This document shows, one piece after another, positions 43,898 to 52,505 of a DNA stretch of 64,000 nucleotides; position 1 is the stretch's first letter, and each line of letters starts with the position of its first letter. Under the pieces are notes generated by a model that saw nothing but the letters and a program-made list of their open reading frames with translations, had not been told where the DNA came from and searched no databases. The stretch comes from Sedimentisphaerales bacterium (GTDB taxonomy: Bacteria > Planctomycetota > Phycisphaerae > Sedimentisphaerales > UBA12454): the NCBI GenBank assembly GCA_016930635.1, contig JAFGGI010000010.1, forward strand, positions 1-64,000, written 5' to 3'. The position numbers and the translations under genes were made by a program.

Positions 43898-44695
43898 ATG
43901 AATATAATTGCGGTTGATATAGGTAATACGAATATAACGATAGCACTTTTTGTCGATGATACCCAAAGCGGCCTGGAAAAAGTGCCCGGGTCCGATACAG
44001 CTAAAATCACAGAGGTTTTAAAGGCCTTCTGGGAAAAAGTACCTGTCTCAAAGGCCAGCAAAGACAAGAAACGCGACGGCCATATAGTTATCGCCAGTGT
44101 AAATCCCGAATGGACCGAGCAGGTAAAGAAGATCGTAAAGAAAACGCTTGATGAAAAGGCCCTTGAGATAGGCGAAGGCAAAGATGTACCTTTGCCGATG
44201 AAGCTTGATGTAAAAGACCCTGCGGCGATCGGAGTTGACAGGGTAGTGAATGCTTTTGCCGCTTACAGTGTAGTTGGCGATGCGGTTATAGTTGCTGATT
44301 TTGGTACCGCGGTAACGATAGACCTTGTCAGCAACGAAGGCGTTTTCCTCGGCGGAGTGATATTCCCCGGTTTTGATATGTCCGCAGATGCGCTGAACAG
44401 GCACACAGCAGCACTGCCTAAGATAGGAAAAATCGTTCAGCCTGTCGGCAAACCCTACGGCAGAAGTACGGCCGAGGCGATCAATAACGGTTTGTATTAC
44501 GCGGCGATAGGGGCGATAGAAATTCTCGGCAGAGTTTATTCGGAAGAGGCAAACAAATGGCCTCAGACTATCGCGACCGGCGGGAATATGGATGTCATAA
44601 AAAGCGGGTGCGATTTCGTCGATTCATTCGTTACGAACCTGTGTGTAAAAGGTGTCGTACTTGCGTATAAGAAATACCTTGGTGAAAAAACTTAA
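43898..44695 (+). CDS. coaX: Type III pantothenate kinase
   Basis: The first enzyme of coenzyme A synthesis in many bacteria lacking CoaA. 265 residues with the ASKHA phosphate loop DIGNTN (6-11), GVDRVVNAFAA and the second phosphate loop DFGTAVTIDLV. Catalytic Asp positions look intact. Good SD (AAAGGAAG). Single gene. Confidence 0.95.
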   Translation: MNIIAVDIGNTNITIALFVDDTQSGLEKVPGSDTAKITEVLKAFWEKVPVSKASKDKKRDGHIVIASVNPEWTEQVKKIVKKTLDEKALEIGEGKDVPLPMKLDVKDPAAIGVDRVVNAFAAYSVVGDAVIVADFGTAVTIDLVSNEGVFLGGVIFPGFDMSADALNRHTAALPKIGKIVQPVGKPYGRSTAEAINNGLYYAAIGAIEILGRVYSEEANKWPQTIATGGNMDVIKSGCDFVDSFVTNLCVKGVVLAYKKYLGEKT

Positions 44696-44779
44696 AGAGG
44701 GGTTAACTGCGAATTGATACAAATCGATACTAAATGAAAAGTATTTGTAGGATACCGCTCATTTACATTCGCGGCTCTG

Positions 44780-44799
44780 ATTCCCGCTTGCGCGGGAAT
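44780..44799. repeat. Dispersed palindromic repeat
   Basis: ATTCCCGC-TTGC-GCGGGAAT, followed by GACA, resembles the ATTCCCGA/TCGGGAAT unit at 31298. It sits between coaX and the MnmE-like gene. Confidence 0.7.
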
Positions 44800-44822
44800 G
44801 ACACTATTAAATATTGAATTAA

Positions 44823-45980
44823 ATGAAGATGAATAGGTATATATGTATTGCAGGGCTAACCACGGCAAAGGCCGTAGCTGCGATATCGAGCATACAGATT
44901 GTCGGCACTGGTGCAGCTGATATTCTCAAAACCGTTTTCAAACCCGTAGGCAGGGGTAAAGTTGATTTTTCAAAGGGGCAGATCCTTCACGGTTTTATCT
45001 TCGATTCTGACAAGGATATAGACGAGGTTATAATCGGCTGTGAAGAGACTGATAGTTTCAGTATTAATTGCCACGGCAATCCGCTTATCGTCGAAAATAT
45101 ACTCGAGCTTTTGGCCAAAAAGGGAGCAAAGATTACCACGCCTCAGGAAATTCTTGTTCATCTAAGCGGACAAAAACACGGAGATGATACGATTGCGGCC
45201 GAAGCTGATTTAGCCATTGCCCAGTCAGCAACTCTTGACGGGGCCAGGATAATTGCACATCAAACCAAAATGGGTTTGTTGCAGACCGCAGGCTGGTGGA
45301 TAAAGAACCTCGATGTCTTGGAACTTGATGATATTAAAAAAGGCGCAGAGCGGATATTAACTGACAGTGATATTGCGGATCTTTTTATAAAAGGAGTGAA
45401 GATAGTCCTCGCAGGCCCGCCTAACAGCGGCAAAAGCACGTTATTTAATTATCTTTGCGGCAGGGAAAAAGCAATTGTCACCGATATTGCGGGCACAACA
45501 AGAGACTGGCTAAGTGCACATATCAGGCTTAAAAAAATCCAGGCAGAGTTTTTCGATACTGCAGGACTCGATGAGGTATTGAGCGGACAAAATAAAATTG
45601 ATGCAGATGCGCAAGTACAGGCTAAGGAGCTTATAGAAAAAGCTGATCTGGTTTTGTATGTTGTGGATTGTACGAACCCTGCCATAGTGATGGCAGGGTT
45701 AACCGAATCATTAAACGAGATTGTGGTTTTAAATAAGTGTGATTTGGGTAAAAGTACATCTGCTGAAGGTATAGAAATTAGCGCAAAGACGGCCCAGGGG
45801 GTAGATAAACTTTTAACAGCAATTGAGGCCAAACTGGGCGTTTCGGATTTTGATATGAAAAAAACCGTCTGCTTTACGCTCAGGCAGAGAAAGCTTTTAC
45901 AGCAAATCGCAGAGGCAAAAAGCAAACAACAGGTCCGGGAGCTTATACAAGAGTTGTTAAAAAGTAATATTATTGTATAA
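44823..45980 (+). CDS. MnmE-like GTPase lacking the catalytic C-terminus
   Basis: 385 residues related to the tRNA-modifying GTPase MnmE. The N-terminal tetrahydrofolate-binding domain is divergent. The G domain is good: G1 GPPNSGKST, G2 TDIAGTTRDW, G3 DTAGL, G4 NKCD. MnmE proteins are about 450 residues and end in a C-x-G-K motif whose Cys is needed for uridine-34 modification; this protein ends SNIIV and has no such Cys. It may have another role or work with a different partner. It is 8 bp from mutS. Confidence 0.8.
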   Translation: MKMNRYICIAGLTTAKAVAAISSIQIVGTGAADILKTVFKPVGRGKVDFSKGQILHGFIFDSDKDIDEVIIGCEETDSFSINCHGNPLIVENILELLAKKGAKITTPQEILVHLSGQKHGDDTIAAEADLAIAQSATLDGARIIAHQTKMGLLQTAGWWIKNLDVLELDDIKKGAERILTDSDIADLFIKGVKIVLAGPPNSGKSTLFNYLCGREKAIVTDIAGTTRDWLSAHIRLKKIQAEFFDTAGLDEVLSGQNKIDADAQVQAKELIEKADLVLYVVDCTNPAIVMAGLTESLNEIVVLNKCDLGKSTSAEGIEISAKTAQGVDKLLTAIEAKLGVSDFDMKKTVCFTLRQRKLLQQIAEAKSKQQVRELIQELLKSNIIV

Positions 45981-45988
45981 TACGGCAT

Positions 45989-48610
45989 ATGATACAGCAA
46001 CAGGACAAATTGACCCCTGCGATGAGGCAGTATGACAACTTCAAGAAGAAGTATCCCGACTGTATTTTGTTTTTCAGGATGGGAGATTTCTATGAAACTT
46101 TTTACTCCGATGCGCAGGTCTGTTCAAATGTTTGCGGTCTTGCCCTGACCAGCAGGAGCAAAGGAGATAATCCTGTACCGCTTGCGGGTGTGCCTTTTCA
46201 TGCTGTTGATAATTATCTCAAGAAAATGATAAAGGCAGGCTACAAAGTCGCCGTCTGCGAGCAGGTTGAAAATGCAAAACTTGCCAAAGGCGTCGTCAAG
46301 CGTGATGTAGTCAGGATAATTACCCCCGGCACATTAACTGATGATATGCTGCTGGATGAAAAGCAGGATAATTTCCTTTGTGCAGTAAGTCTCAGTACGA
46401 AACAGGCAGCTGTAAGCTGGGTGGATATATCGACAGGTCATTTTTTCGCAAAAGCAGTTGAACAAAATTCTGTAATAGATGAGATTTTGCGGATTGCGCC
46501 TGCCGAGTGTATTTTGCCGGAGACGCGAGGCGAGCTTTTCGGCGCCGAGGTGAAAAAACTCGCTTCGAAAATAGAACAGTTAAGCAAATCAGCAGTAACG
46601 TTTCGGCCTACGTGGTATTTTGAACCTTTCGATGCAAATAAAAAACTGCTCAGCCATTTCGGCACTAAAACTCTCGAAGGATTCGGCATAAAAGAGGATA
46701 ATCCGGTAATCAGTCCTGCAGGTGCGATAATTGAATATTTAGCTGAGACACAGAAGACCGCTTTGGGACATATTTCAAGTATAAAACTTGTCGAGCAGAA
46801 AAAATTCCTCCAGATAGACCAGACATCGCTTGCCAGCCTGGAAGTTCTCTCGACCATTCGCAGCGGCGGTGTGAGAAATTCGCTGATAGGCAGTATCGAC
46901 GAGACTTTAACGGGTATGGGCGGCAGAATGTTTCGGCACTGGATATGTATGCCTTTGTGTGATATCGGTTCGATCGAATTAAGGCAGGATGCTGTTGAAG
47001 AACTCATCGCAAAAAAGGATGAGCTTGAAAAAATACGAGGCATCTTGAAAAATTTTGCTGACCTTGAAAGAATTGTCGCAAGGGTAAGCACTTTGCGCAC
47101 AGGGCCGAGGGATTTACTCTGGCTTGCGCAAAGTCTGAAAAAAGCAGAACCTTTAAAACAAATACTAAGTCGATTAAGCGCCGATATTCTTGTCAAACTT
47201 GCACAAAACTGTGACCCGCTGGGCGAACTTGCGCAGGTTTTGGAATCTGCTGTTGAGCCGGTATGTCCGAATCATCTTCGCGACGGCGGGGTGATAAAAT
47301 CAGGATTTAATGCTGCTCTTGACCAGCTGCGAAGTATATCGAAAGATGCCAGGACCTGGCTGGGGCAGTATCAGCAAAAAGAAATCGAACGAAGCGGAAT
47401 AACGAATCTGAAAATCGGCTTTAATAAAGTCTTCGGTTACTATATCGAAATTACCAATTCGTATAAGGATAAAGTGCCTGCAGATTATGTCCGCAAGCAA
47501 ACTATAAAAAATGCCGAGCGGTATATAACTGATGAGCTTAAAAAATATGAAGAGAAAATTTTAACGGCAGGCGAAAAGAGTCTTGAACTCGAACAGCGGC
47601 TGTTCGAACAACTCCGCCTTCAGTGTGCTTCTTACGTTGATAAGATACAGGCCCTTGCACAGGTGATTGCCAACATTGATTGCCTGTCGGCCCTGGCCCA
47701 TCTTGCATCTTCGAGGAAATATATCAGACCGAAAATCACAAATACCAGGGAGCTGGTGATTCGTGACGGCAAACATCCTGTCCTTGCCGAGACGCTGGGC
47801 CCTGAATTTGTGCCTAACGATGTCGAGCTCTGTACGGATAATAATGATGTAATGATCCTCACCGGCCCGAATATGAGCGGCAAGAGTACATATATAAGAC
47901 AGACAGCCTTGCTTGTGCTGCTGGCCCAGACGGGCAGCTTTATACCCGCCAAACAGGCAACGATAGGACTGGTTGACAGGATTTTCACCCGCATCGGTGC
48001 TTCTGACGAATTGGTCAGGGGCCAGTCAACTTTTATGGTGGAAATGACCGAAACCGCCAACATAGTCAATAACGCCACGGAAAAATCCTTAGTAATTCTC
48101 GATGAAGTCGGCAGGGGGACAAGTACTTATGACGGGCTTTCCCTTGCCTGGGCGATTACTGAACATATCGCTAATAATATTAAATGCAGAACGCTTTTCG
48201 CGACGCACTATCATGAATTGACGGCACTGGATGAGCTTCTTGTAAATGTCATAAACTGCAATGTGGCTGTTCGTGAGTGGATGGATGAAGTGGTGTTTTT
48301 GCATAAGATTTTGCCGGGCGGAACCGATAAAAGCTATGGTATACATGTAGCTAAATTAGCGGGGATAGGTAAACCAATTCTCGAAAGAAGTAAAGAAATC
48401 CTCGATGATTTGGAAAGTACTTTCCAAAAAGAGGCCGGCGGCGACAAGCTTACCAGGAAAAGGACCAAAAAACCCGACCCTGCTCAACTTTTCGACCAGA
48501 AAGAAAAAGACGTTCTCGAAAGGCTCAAAGGCCTTGATGTTAATAATCTTACGCCGATACAGGCCATCAATTTGCTCAATGAAATCAAGGATTTTCTCGC
48601 CAAACAGTAG
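45989..48610 (+). CDS. mutS: DNA mismatch repair protein MutS
   Basis: An 873-residue mismatch sensor. The mismatch-binding Phe-x-Glu motif is in MGDFYETF near residue 35. The ATPase has Walker A GPNMSGKST (from 626), a Walker B region VILDEVGRGTSTYDG and the TH..F helix region. All MutS I domains are present. mutL is not in the window. Confidence 0.97.
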   Translation: MIQQQDKLTPAMRQYDNFKKKYPDCILFFRMGDFYETFYSDAQVCSNVCGLALTSRSKGDNPVPLAGVPFHAVDNYLKKMIKAGYKVAVCEQVENAKLAKGVVKRDVVRIITPGTLTDDMLLDEKQDNFLCAVSLSTKQAAVSWVDISTGHFFAKAVEQNSVIDEILRIAPAECILPETRGELFGAEVKKLASKIEQLSKSAVTFRPTWYFEPFDANKKLLSHFGTKTLEGFGIKEDNPVISPAGAIIEYLAETQKTALGHISSIKLVEQKKFLQIDQTSLASLEVLSTIRSGGVRNSLIGSIDETLTGMGGRMFRHWICMPLCDIGSIELRQDAVEELIAKKDELEKIRGILKNFADLERIVARVSTLRTGPRDLLWLAQSLKKAEPLKQILSRLSADILVKLAQNCDPLGELAQVLESAVEPVCPNHLRDGGVIKSGFNAALDQLRSISKDARTWLGQYQQKEIERSGITNLKIGFNKVFGYYIEITNSYKDKVPADYVRKQTIKNAERYITDELKKYEEKILTAGEKSLELEQRLFEQLRLQCASYVDKIQALAQVIANIDCLSALAHLASSRKYIRPKITNTRELVIRDGKHPVLAETLGPEFVPNDVELCTDNNDVMILTGPNMSGKSTYIRQTALLVLLAQTGSFIPAKQATIGLVDRIFTRIGASDELVRGQSTFMVEMTETANIVNNATEKSLVILDEVGRGTSTYDGLSLAWAITEHIANNIKCRTLFATHYHELTALDELLVNVINCNVAVREWMDEVVFLHKILPGGTDKSYGIHVAKLAGIGKPILERSKEILDDLESTFQKEAGGDKLTRKRTKKPDPAQLFDQKEKDVLERLKGLDVNNLTPIQAINLLNEIKDFLAKQ

Positions 48611-48681
48611 CTATAATTAGGGTTGAATATTTTACATCGCTGTATTAAAATACCTTTGATAAATATTTAGCGGGGCTTATT

Positions 48682-49419
48682 ATGTATTGTCAAAAATGTG
48701 GAGCAGATAACCTTGAAAATGCTGCGATGTGTCAAAATTGCGGCGGGATTTTTGTTTACAGTCAGCCAACGAAAACGAGCGGTATGGCAATAACTTCAAT
48801 GATACTGGGTATTAGCGGTTTCTCATTATTTTGGGCCTTCGGCATTGTCTCAATAATCGGTCTTATCTTCGGGATAATCGCGCTTAATCGTGTTAACAAG
48901 TCTGGCGGTGTGCTTAAAGGCAAAGGTTTTGCAATCACAGGAATTGTAACCTCGGCCGCAGGACTGGCACTTGTCCTTACGATTATAGGAGTCTGGTTAT
49001 TTATTAATTCGGCAACCACTTTTTCACTGAGAAAAAAACTGAGGATGCAAAGTGAATTTGCCCTGACTGCCCAGGAAGGTGTAAAACCTGGTATTGAAGG
49101 CTGGGTTTGTATTATCAATGATAAAGATAATCCTGAAAGAAATTGCCTTAAACCATTATTTACCCCCAGGCAGGTTCAGTCGGAGAATGAATTGGTTATT
49201 TCTGATATGAGATGCGGGCCTCGAGGCAAGGAATCTATAAAAGTCAGTTGGCAATATATCAACAAAGAAAATAAGGCCGATGTGTATGATTTCAGAATGA
49301 CTATGTTAGTTGATGAGGATTTTATCGGCACAAGTGAAAAGGTGATTGTCTACAACGGCACAGAACAGGTTATTTTTGAGGATGCCCGCCGAAAAATATT
49401 CATTAAATCTAAAAAGTAA
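48682..49419 (+). CDS. Zinc-ribbon DUF4190 membrane protein
   Basis: 245 residues. The N-terminal zinc ribbon is CQKCGADNLENAAMCQNCGG. Two membrane segments of the DUF4190 type follow (MAITSMILGISGFSLFWAFG and GKGFAITGIVTSAAGLALVL), then a soluble domain of about 130 residues. It is probably a membrane sensor or scaffold; function unknown. Confidence 0.8.
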   Translation: MYCQKCGADNLENAAMCQNCGGIFVYSQPTKTSGMAITSMILGISGFSLFWAFGIVSIIGLIFGIIALNRVNKSGGVLKGKGFAITGIVTSAAGLALVLTIIGVWLFINSATTFSLRKKLRMQSEFALTAQEGVKPGIEGWVCIINDKDNPERNCLKPLFTPRQVQSENELVISDMRCGPRGKESIKVSWQYINKENKADVYDFRMTMLVDEDFIGTSEKVIVYNGTEQVIFEDARRKIFIKSKK

Positions 49420-49422
49420 CAG

Positions 49423-49920
49423 TTATCTCTTATTGCTGAACTGCTTTTTTAATGAAACAGCGTATAGTATCAGAAATATCACCAGGCAGATTATACAAAC
49501 CAATTTCACATGATTTTTGCTGAGTAGTCGCCAGAGATAGTTTTTTTGTATCGGCCAAAAAGGTTTTACATCATAATGGTAGATGCCGTCGATCAGTACA
49601 TGGAACCATACACCCGTAATACCTGAGATAATTATCTTAAAAACATTGGTCTGATATGGTATCCTTATTATCTTCATAGACCAGCTTATTATCGGCAAGC
49701 CCAGATAAGCAACAAATCCCCATGCAGCACCAACAACTGCACCGATCAAAAGGGTATGGCCGAGTCTGTGACATGGCCTGCCCAGGTGTAAAAAATTTAC
49801 CAGAAGTACTTCAACGTCCACTATTATATTTGCAAATACAAATACCGGCAGATCTATCCACTTTCTGAAGATATACCCGATTAGTGCTGATGGCCCAAAG
49901 TGATAAGGTGTACATGGCAT
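49423..49920 (-). CDS. Membrane-bound metal-dependent hydrolase-like protein
   Basis: About 165 residues starting MPCTPYHFGP, the TPxHxxxG-type motif of YdjM-like membrane hydrolases. Further possible ligands are HRLGHT and VLIDGIYHYD. Four membrane segments. Start set at the conserved Met; an upstream ATG at 49956 is possible. Function unknown. Confidence 0.65.
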   Translation of the reverse strand: MPCTPYHFGPSALIGYIFRKWIDLPVFVFANIIVDVEVLLVNFLHLGRPCHRLGHTLLIGAVVGAAWGFVAYLGLPIISWSMKIIRIPYQTNVFKIIISGITGVWFHVLIDGIYHYDVKPFWPIQKNYLWRLLSKNHVKLVCIICLVIFLILYAVSLKKQFSNKR

Positions 49921-50040
49921 ATATACATTATAATTTTGCTGATATCTTAAGTCCATGAAAAAGTCGTCTTATTGAACCGTCTTGCCTGCTTTTAGCTTTT
50001 CTGATTGATTATTTGAACTGTTTTACAGATAATTATCGGG

Positions 50041-51192
50041 ATGAAGATAAAGATGACCGGCAAAACCATTGCAAATATAATCGCCTGTCTTGTTGTTACA
50101 CTGATGGCATTAGGAGTAGTCTTCGTTTTCAGCGCCAGTGCCAGAATTGATGCCGAGTACGACCTCTCGAAATTTTATTCCTATCCGGAATTTCGTCAGA
50201 TTGTATTTTTTATGGTCTCGATGATTATTCTTTTTGCCTTTTCCCGGCTTGATTATCGCAAACTTGGTTTTTGTTTTACCGGCGTCAAAGGATGGATCTT
50301 CAATATATCGGTCTTGCTTGTTGTTACCAGTATAATACTTCTTGTTCTGGTTCTTTTCTTGGGTGCAGAGGTCAATTATGCCCGGCGATGGTTCAGAATC
50401 CCTGCCGGGCCTGTAACTATAAACTTTCAGCCTTCTGAACTGGCAAAATGGTCACTTGTACTGTTTATTTGTGCAGTGTCGGTTGTACTCGATAAGAAAA
50501 TAAAAAATTTCAGGATATTTGTTCTGTTGTCTCTTTTAATAGGCCTTGTTGTGGGTCTCATCGTAATAGAAGATTTTGGAACTGCGGTCTTTGTGGCTTT
50601 TATCAGCCTTGTGATTCTGTTTGCCGCCGGTGCTAAATGGTGGCATTTCCTGACGCCTCTTCCAGTACTGGCAGCGGTCTTTGCTTTTGCGATATTTTCT
50701 TCTCCCGAACGAATTGAAAGAGTCAAGGCGTTTATTTTACCGGACGACTCAATTGCCCAGACTTCCGGCTACCAAATAAGACAGTCGCTTATTGCGATAT
50801 CAACCGGGCGGATATTCGGCAAAGGTCTGGGCCGGGGTATAAGTAAATATGGTCATCTGCCGGAGGATACCACCGATTTTATATTTGCGATAATTGCTGA
50901 AGAGTTCGGTTTTCTCGGTGTCTGTTTTGTTATTCTGCTTTTTTTACTTTTACTGTTTTTTGGTATTATTATAATCTGTAGATGTAATGATGACTTCGGA
51001 AGGCTGCTTGCCTTTGGCATCGTTCTCGCAATAGTGTTGCAGGCAGTAATAAATCTTGGTGTAGTTACCCGGCTGCTGCCGACAAAAGGAATCGCGCTGC
51101 CATTCATAAGTGCAGGCGGAACACATCTTTTTCTTTCTGCAATGGCGGCGGGCATTCTTATGAGTATCGCTAAAAGGAGTAATGCGGGATGA
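50041..51192 (+). CDS. ftsW: SEDS peptidoglycan polymerase FtsW
   Basis: A ten-helix SEDS glycosyltransferase of septal peptidoglycan. 383 residues with conserved FQPSELAKW, GKGLGRGISKYGHLPEDTTDFIFA and the C-terminal PFISAGGT. Distinguished from RodA by gene order with murG. Its stop codon TGA lies in the left end of the repeat copy at 51195. Peptidoglycan synthesis is consistent with modern findings for planctomycetes, though some lineages lack it. Confidence 0.93.
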   Translation: MKIKMTGKTIANIIACLVVTLMALGVVFVFSASARIDAEYDLSKFYSYPEFRQIVFFMVSMIILFAFSRLDYRKLGFCFTGVKGWIFNISVLLVVTSIILLVLVLFLGAEVNYARRWFRIPAGPVTINFQPSELAKWSLVLFICAVSVVLDKKIKNFRIFVLLSLLIGLVVGLIVIEDFGTAVFVAFISLVILFAAGAKWWHFLTPLPVLAAVFAFAIFSSPERIERVKAFILPDDSIAQTSGYQIRQSLIAISTGRIFGKGLGRGISKYGHLPEDTTDFIFAIIAEEFGFLGVCFVILLFLLLLFFGIIIICRCNDDFGRLLAFGIVLAIVLQAVINLGVVTRLLPTKGIALPFISAGGTHLFLSAMAAGILMSIAKRSNAG

Positions 51193-51194
51193 AC

Positions 51195-51298
51195 CCCGCA
51201 CCTTATTTCTATTTAATTTTGTTTGAACTTATTATGATCTTTTGTATATAGACTATATATTTTTCCAGAATATTTTATGAATAATTAAAAGGTGCGGG
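51195..51298. repeat. Mobile-looking repeat with ATGA ends, copy 2
   Basis: 104 bp bounded by CCCGCACCTT (51195) and AAGGTGCGGG (51289), matching copy 1 at 13463-13608 at both ends and in the middle. Its right end supplies the ribosome site and ATG of murG; at its left ATGAAC overlaps the ftsW stop. A frame from 51189 starts MNPAPY, as in copy 1, but contains stop codons. Confidence 0.82.
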
Positions 51299-52402
51299 AT
51301 GAAACATATTTACTTTGCTGCAGGTGGCACAGGCGGTCATATTTATCCTGCTATTGCGGTCGCAAAAGAGATTTTAAGAGCAGATCCATCCTGTAAGATA
51401 ACTTTTTTCTGCAGTCAAAGACCGATAGATGCCAGAATCCTTTCGGGCACAGGTTTTAATATTGTTCCTCTGCCGGCCAGAGCTTTCTCTAAAAATCCTT
51501 ATAAGATGTTGTCGTTTATCAAAGCGGTTTTTTTCGGGAAAAATATTGTTGCCCAAAATATTATTTCCGACTCCGCCCAGTCAGTTCTTTTCAGTACGGG
51601 CGGTTTTGTCTCTGCTTGTGCTGTGCTTGCAGCGAACGACTTGAAAATCCCTACAGCGATGCTTAATATCGATTCACTGCCGGGCAAAGCAAATAAATTA
51701 CTTGCTCGCTATGTAAAGGATATTTTTGTCCAGTTTGAAGATACCGGAAAATATTTTGGTTCTAATCGCACCAAAGTCACTGTCAGCGGATGTCCTTTGC
51801 CTTCGGCTTTTTTCAATGCTGCTAAAGAGACGGCAATGGAATCGCTCGGTTTAAATCCAAAGAAAAAGGTATTGCTTATAACCGGTGCTTCCAGCGGTTC
51901 GGCAAATATCAACAACGTTATAAATTATCTTTTCGACCGGTTGGAAAGCCTTTCTTCCGACTGGCAGATAGTCCACCTGGCAGGTATTGCACATTATGAC
52001 ACGGTGAGAACATTTTATAAGCGGGCCGATATAAATCACGTGGTTCTGGATTATTGTGATGATATGCCGTCTCTGCTTGCAGCGGCTGACCTTGTAATCG
52101 GCAGAGCAGGGGCTATGAGTATTGCCGAATTTGCCGCATCAGGTACGCCCGCAATTTGCCTGCCTTATCCTTATCACTCTGATAAACATCAGCGGCATAA
52201 TGCTCAATATCTTCTCGAAGCCGGTTGCGGCTGTATCGTTGAAGATCTATGTGATACTGAAAAGACCGCAAGACTTTTATGGCCTGTACTTTGTGAACTT
52301 GCCGGTTCGGACGGCAAACTTAGGCAGATGAGGCAAAATTGTGATAAAATTGTTAATCCCGACGCTGCAAAACAAATAGCGACAATGCTGTTGAGTTATT
52401 AA
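51299..52402 (+). CDS. murG: UDP-N-acetylglucosamine transferase MurG
   Basis: The enzyme that adds GlcNAc to lipid I to form lipid II at the inner membrane. 367 residues with GGTGGHIYP (9-17), GASSGSANIN and RAGAMSIAEFAASGTPAICLPYP. Follows ftsW as in the dcw cluster, but the rest of the cluster is absent. Its AAGGTG site and ATG are part of the inserted repeat. Confidence 0.95.
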   Translation: MKHIYFAAGGTGGHIYPAIAVAKEILRADPSCKITFFCSQRPIDARILSGTGFNIVPLPARAFSKNPYKMLSFIKAVFFGKNIVAQNIISDSAQSVLFSTGGFVSACAVLAANDLKIPTAMLNIDSLPGKANKLLARYVKDIFVQFEDTGKYFGSNRTKVTVSGCPLPSAFFNAAKETAMESLGLNPKKKVLLITGASSGSANINNVINYLFDRLESLSSDWQIVHLAGIAHYDTVRTFYKRADINHVVLDYCDDMPSLLAAADLVIGRAGAMSIAEFAASGTPAICLPYPYHSDKHQRHNAQYLLEAGCGCIVEDLCDTEKTARLLWPVLCELAGSDGKLRQMRQNCDKIVNPDAAKQIATMLLSY

Positions 52403-52505
52403 TAAAGACAGATTGTTCTTTTTATTTGAAAATTTATGAACTTGAACATAAAATGATGCCGAAGCGTAATATAGATGAAAAATAGAAGGATTTAAATCTT
52501 ATAAA

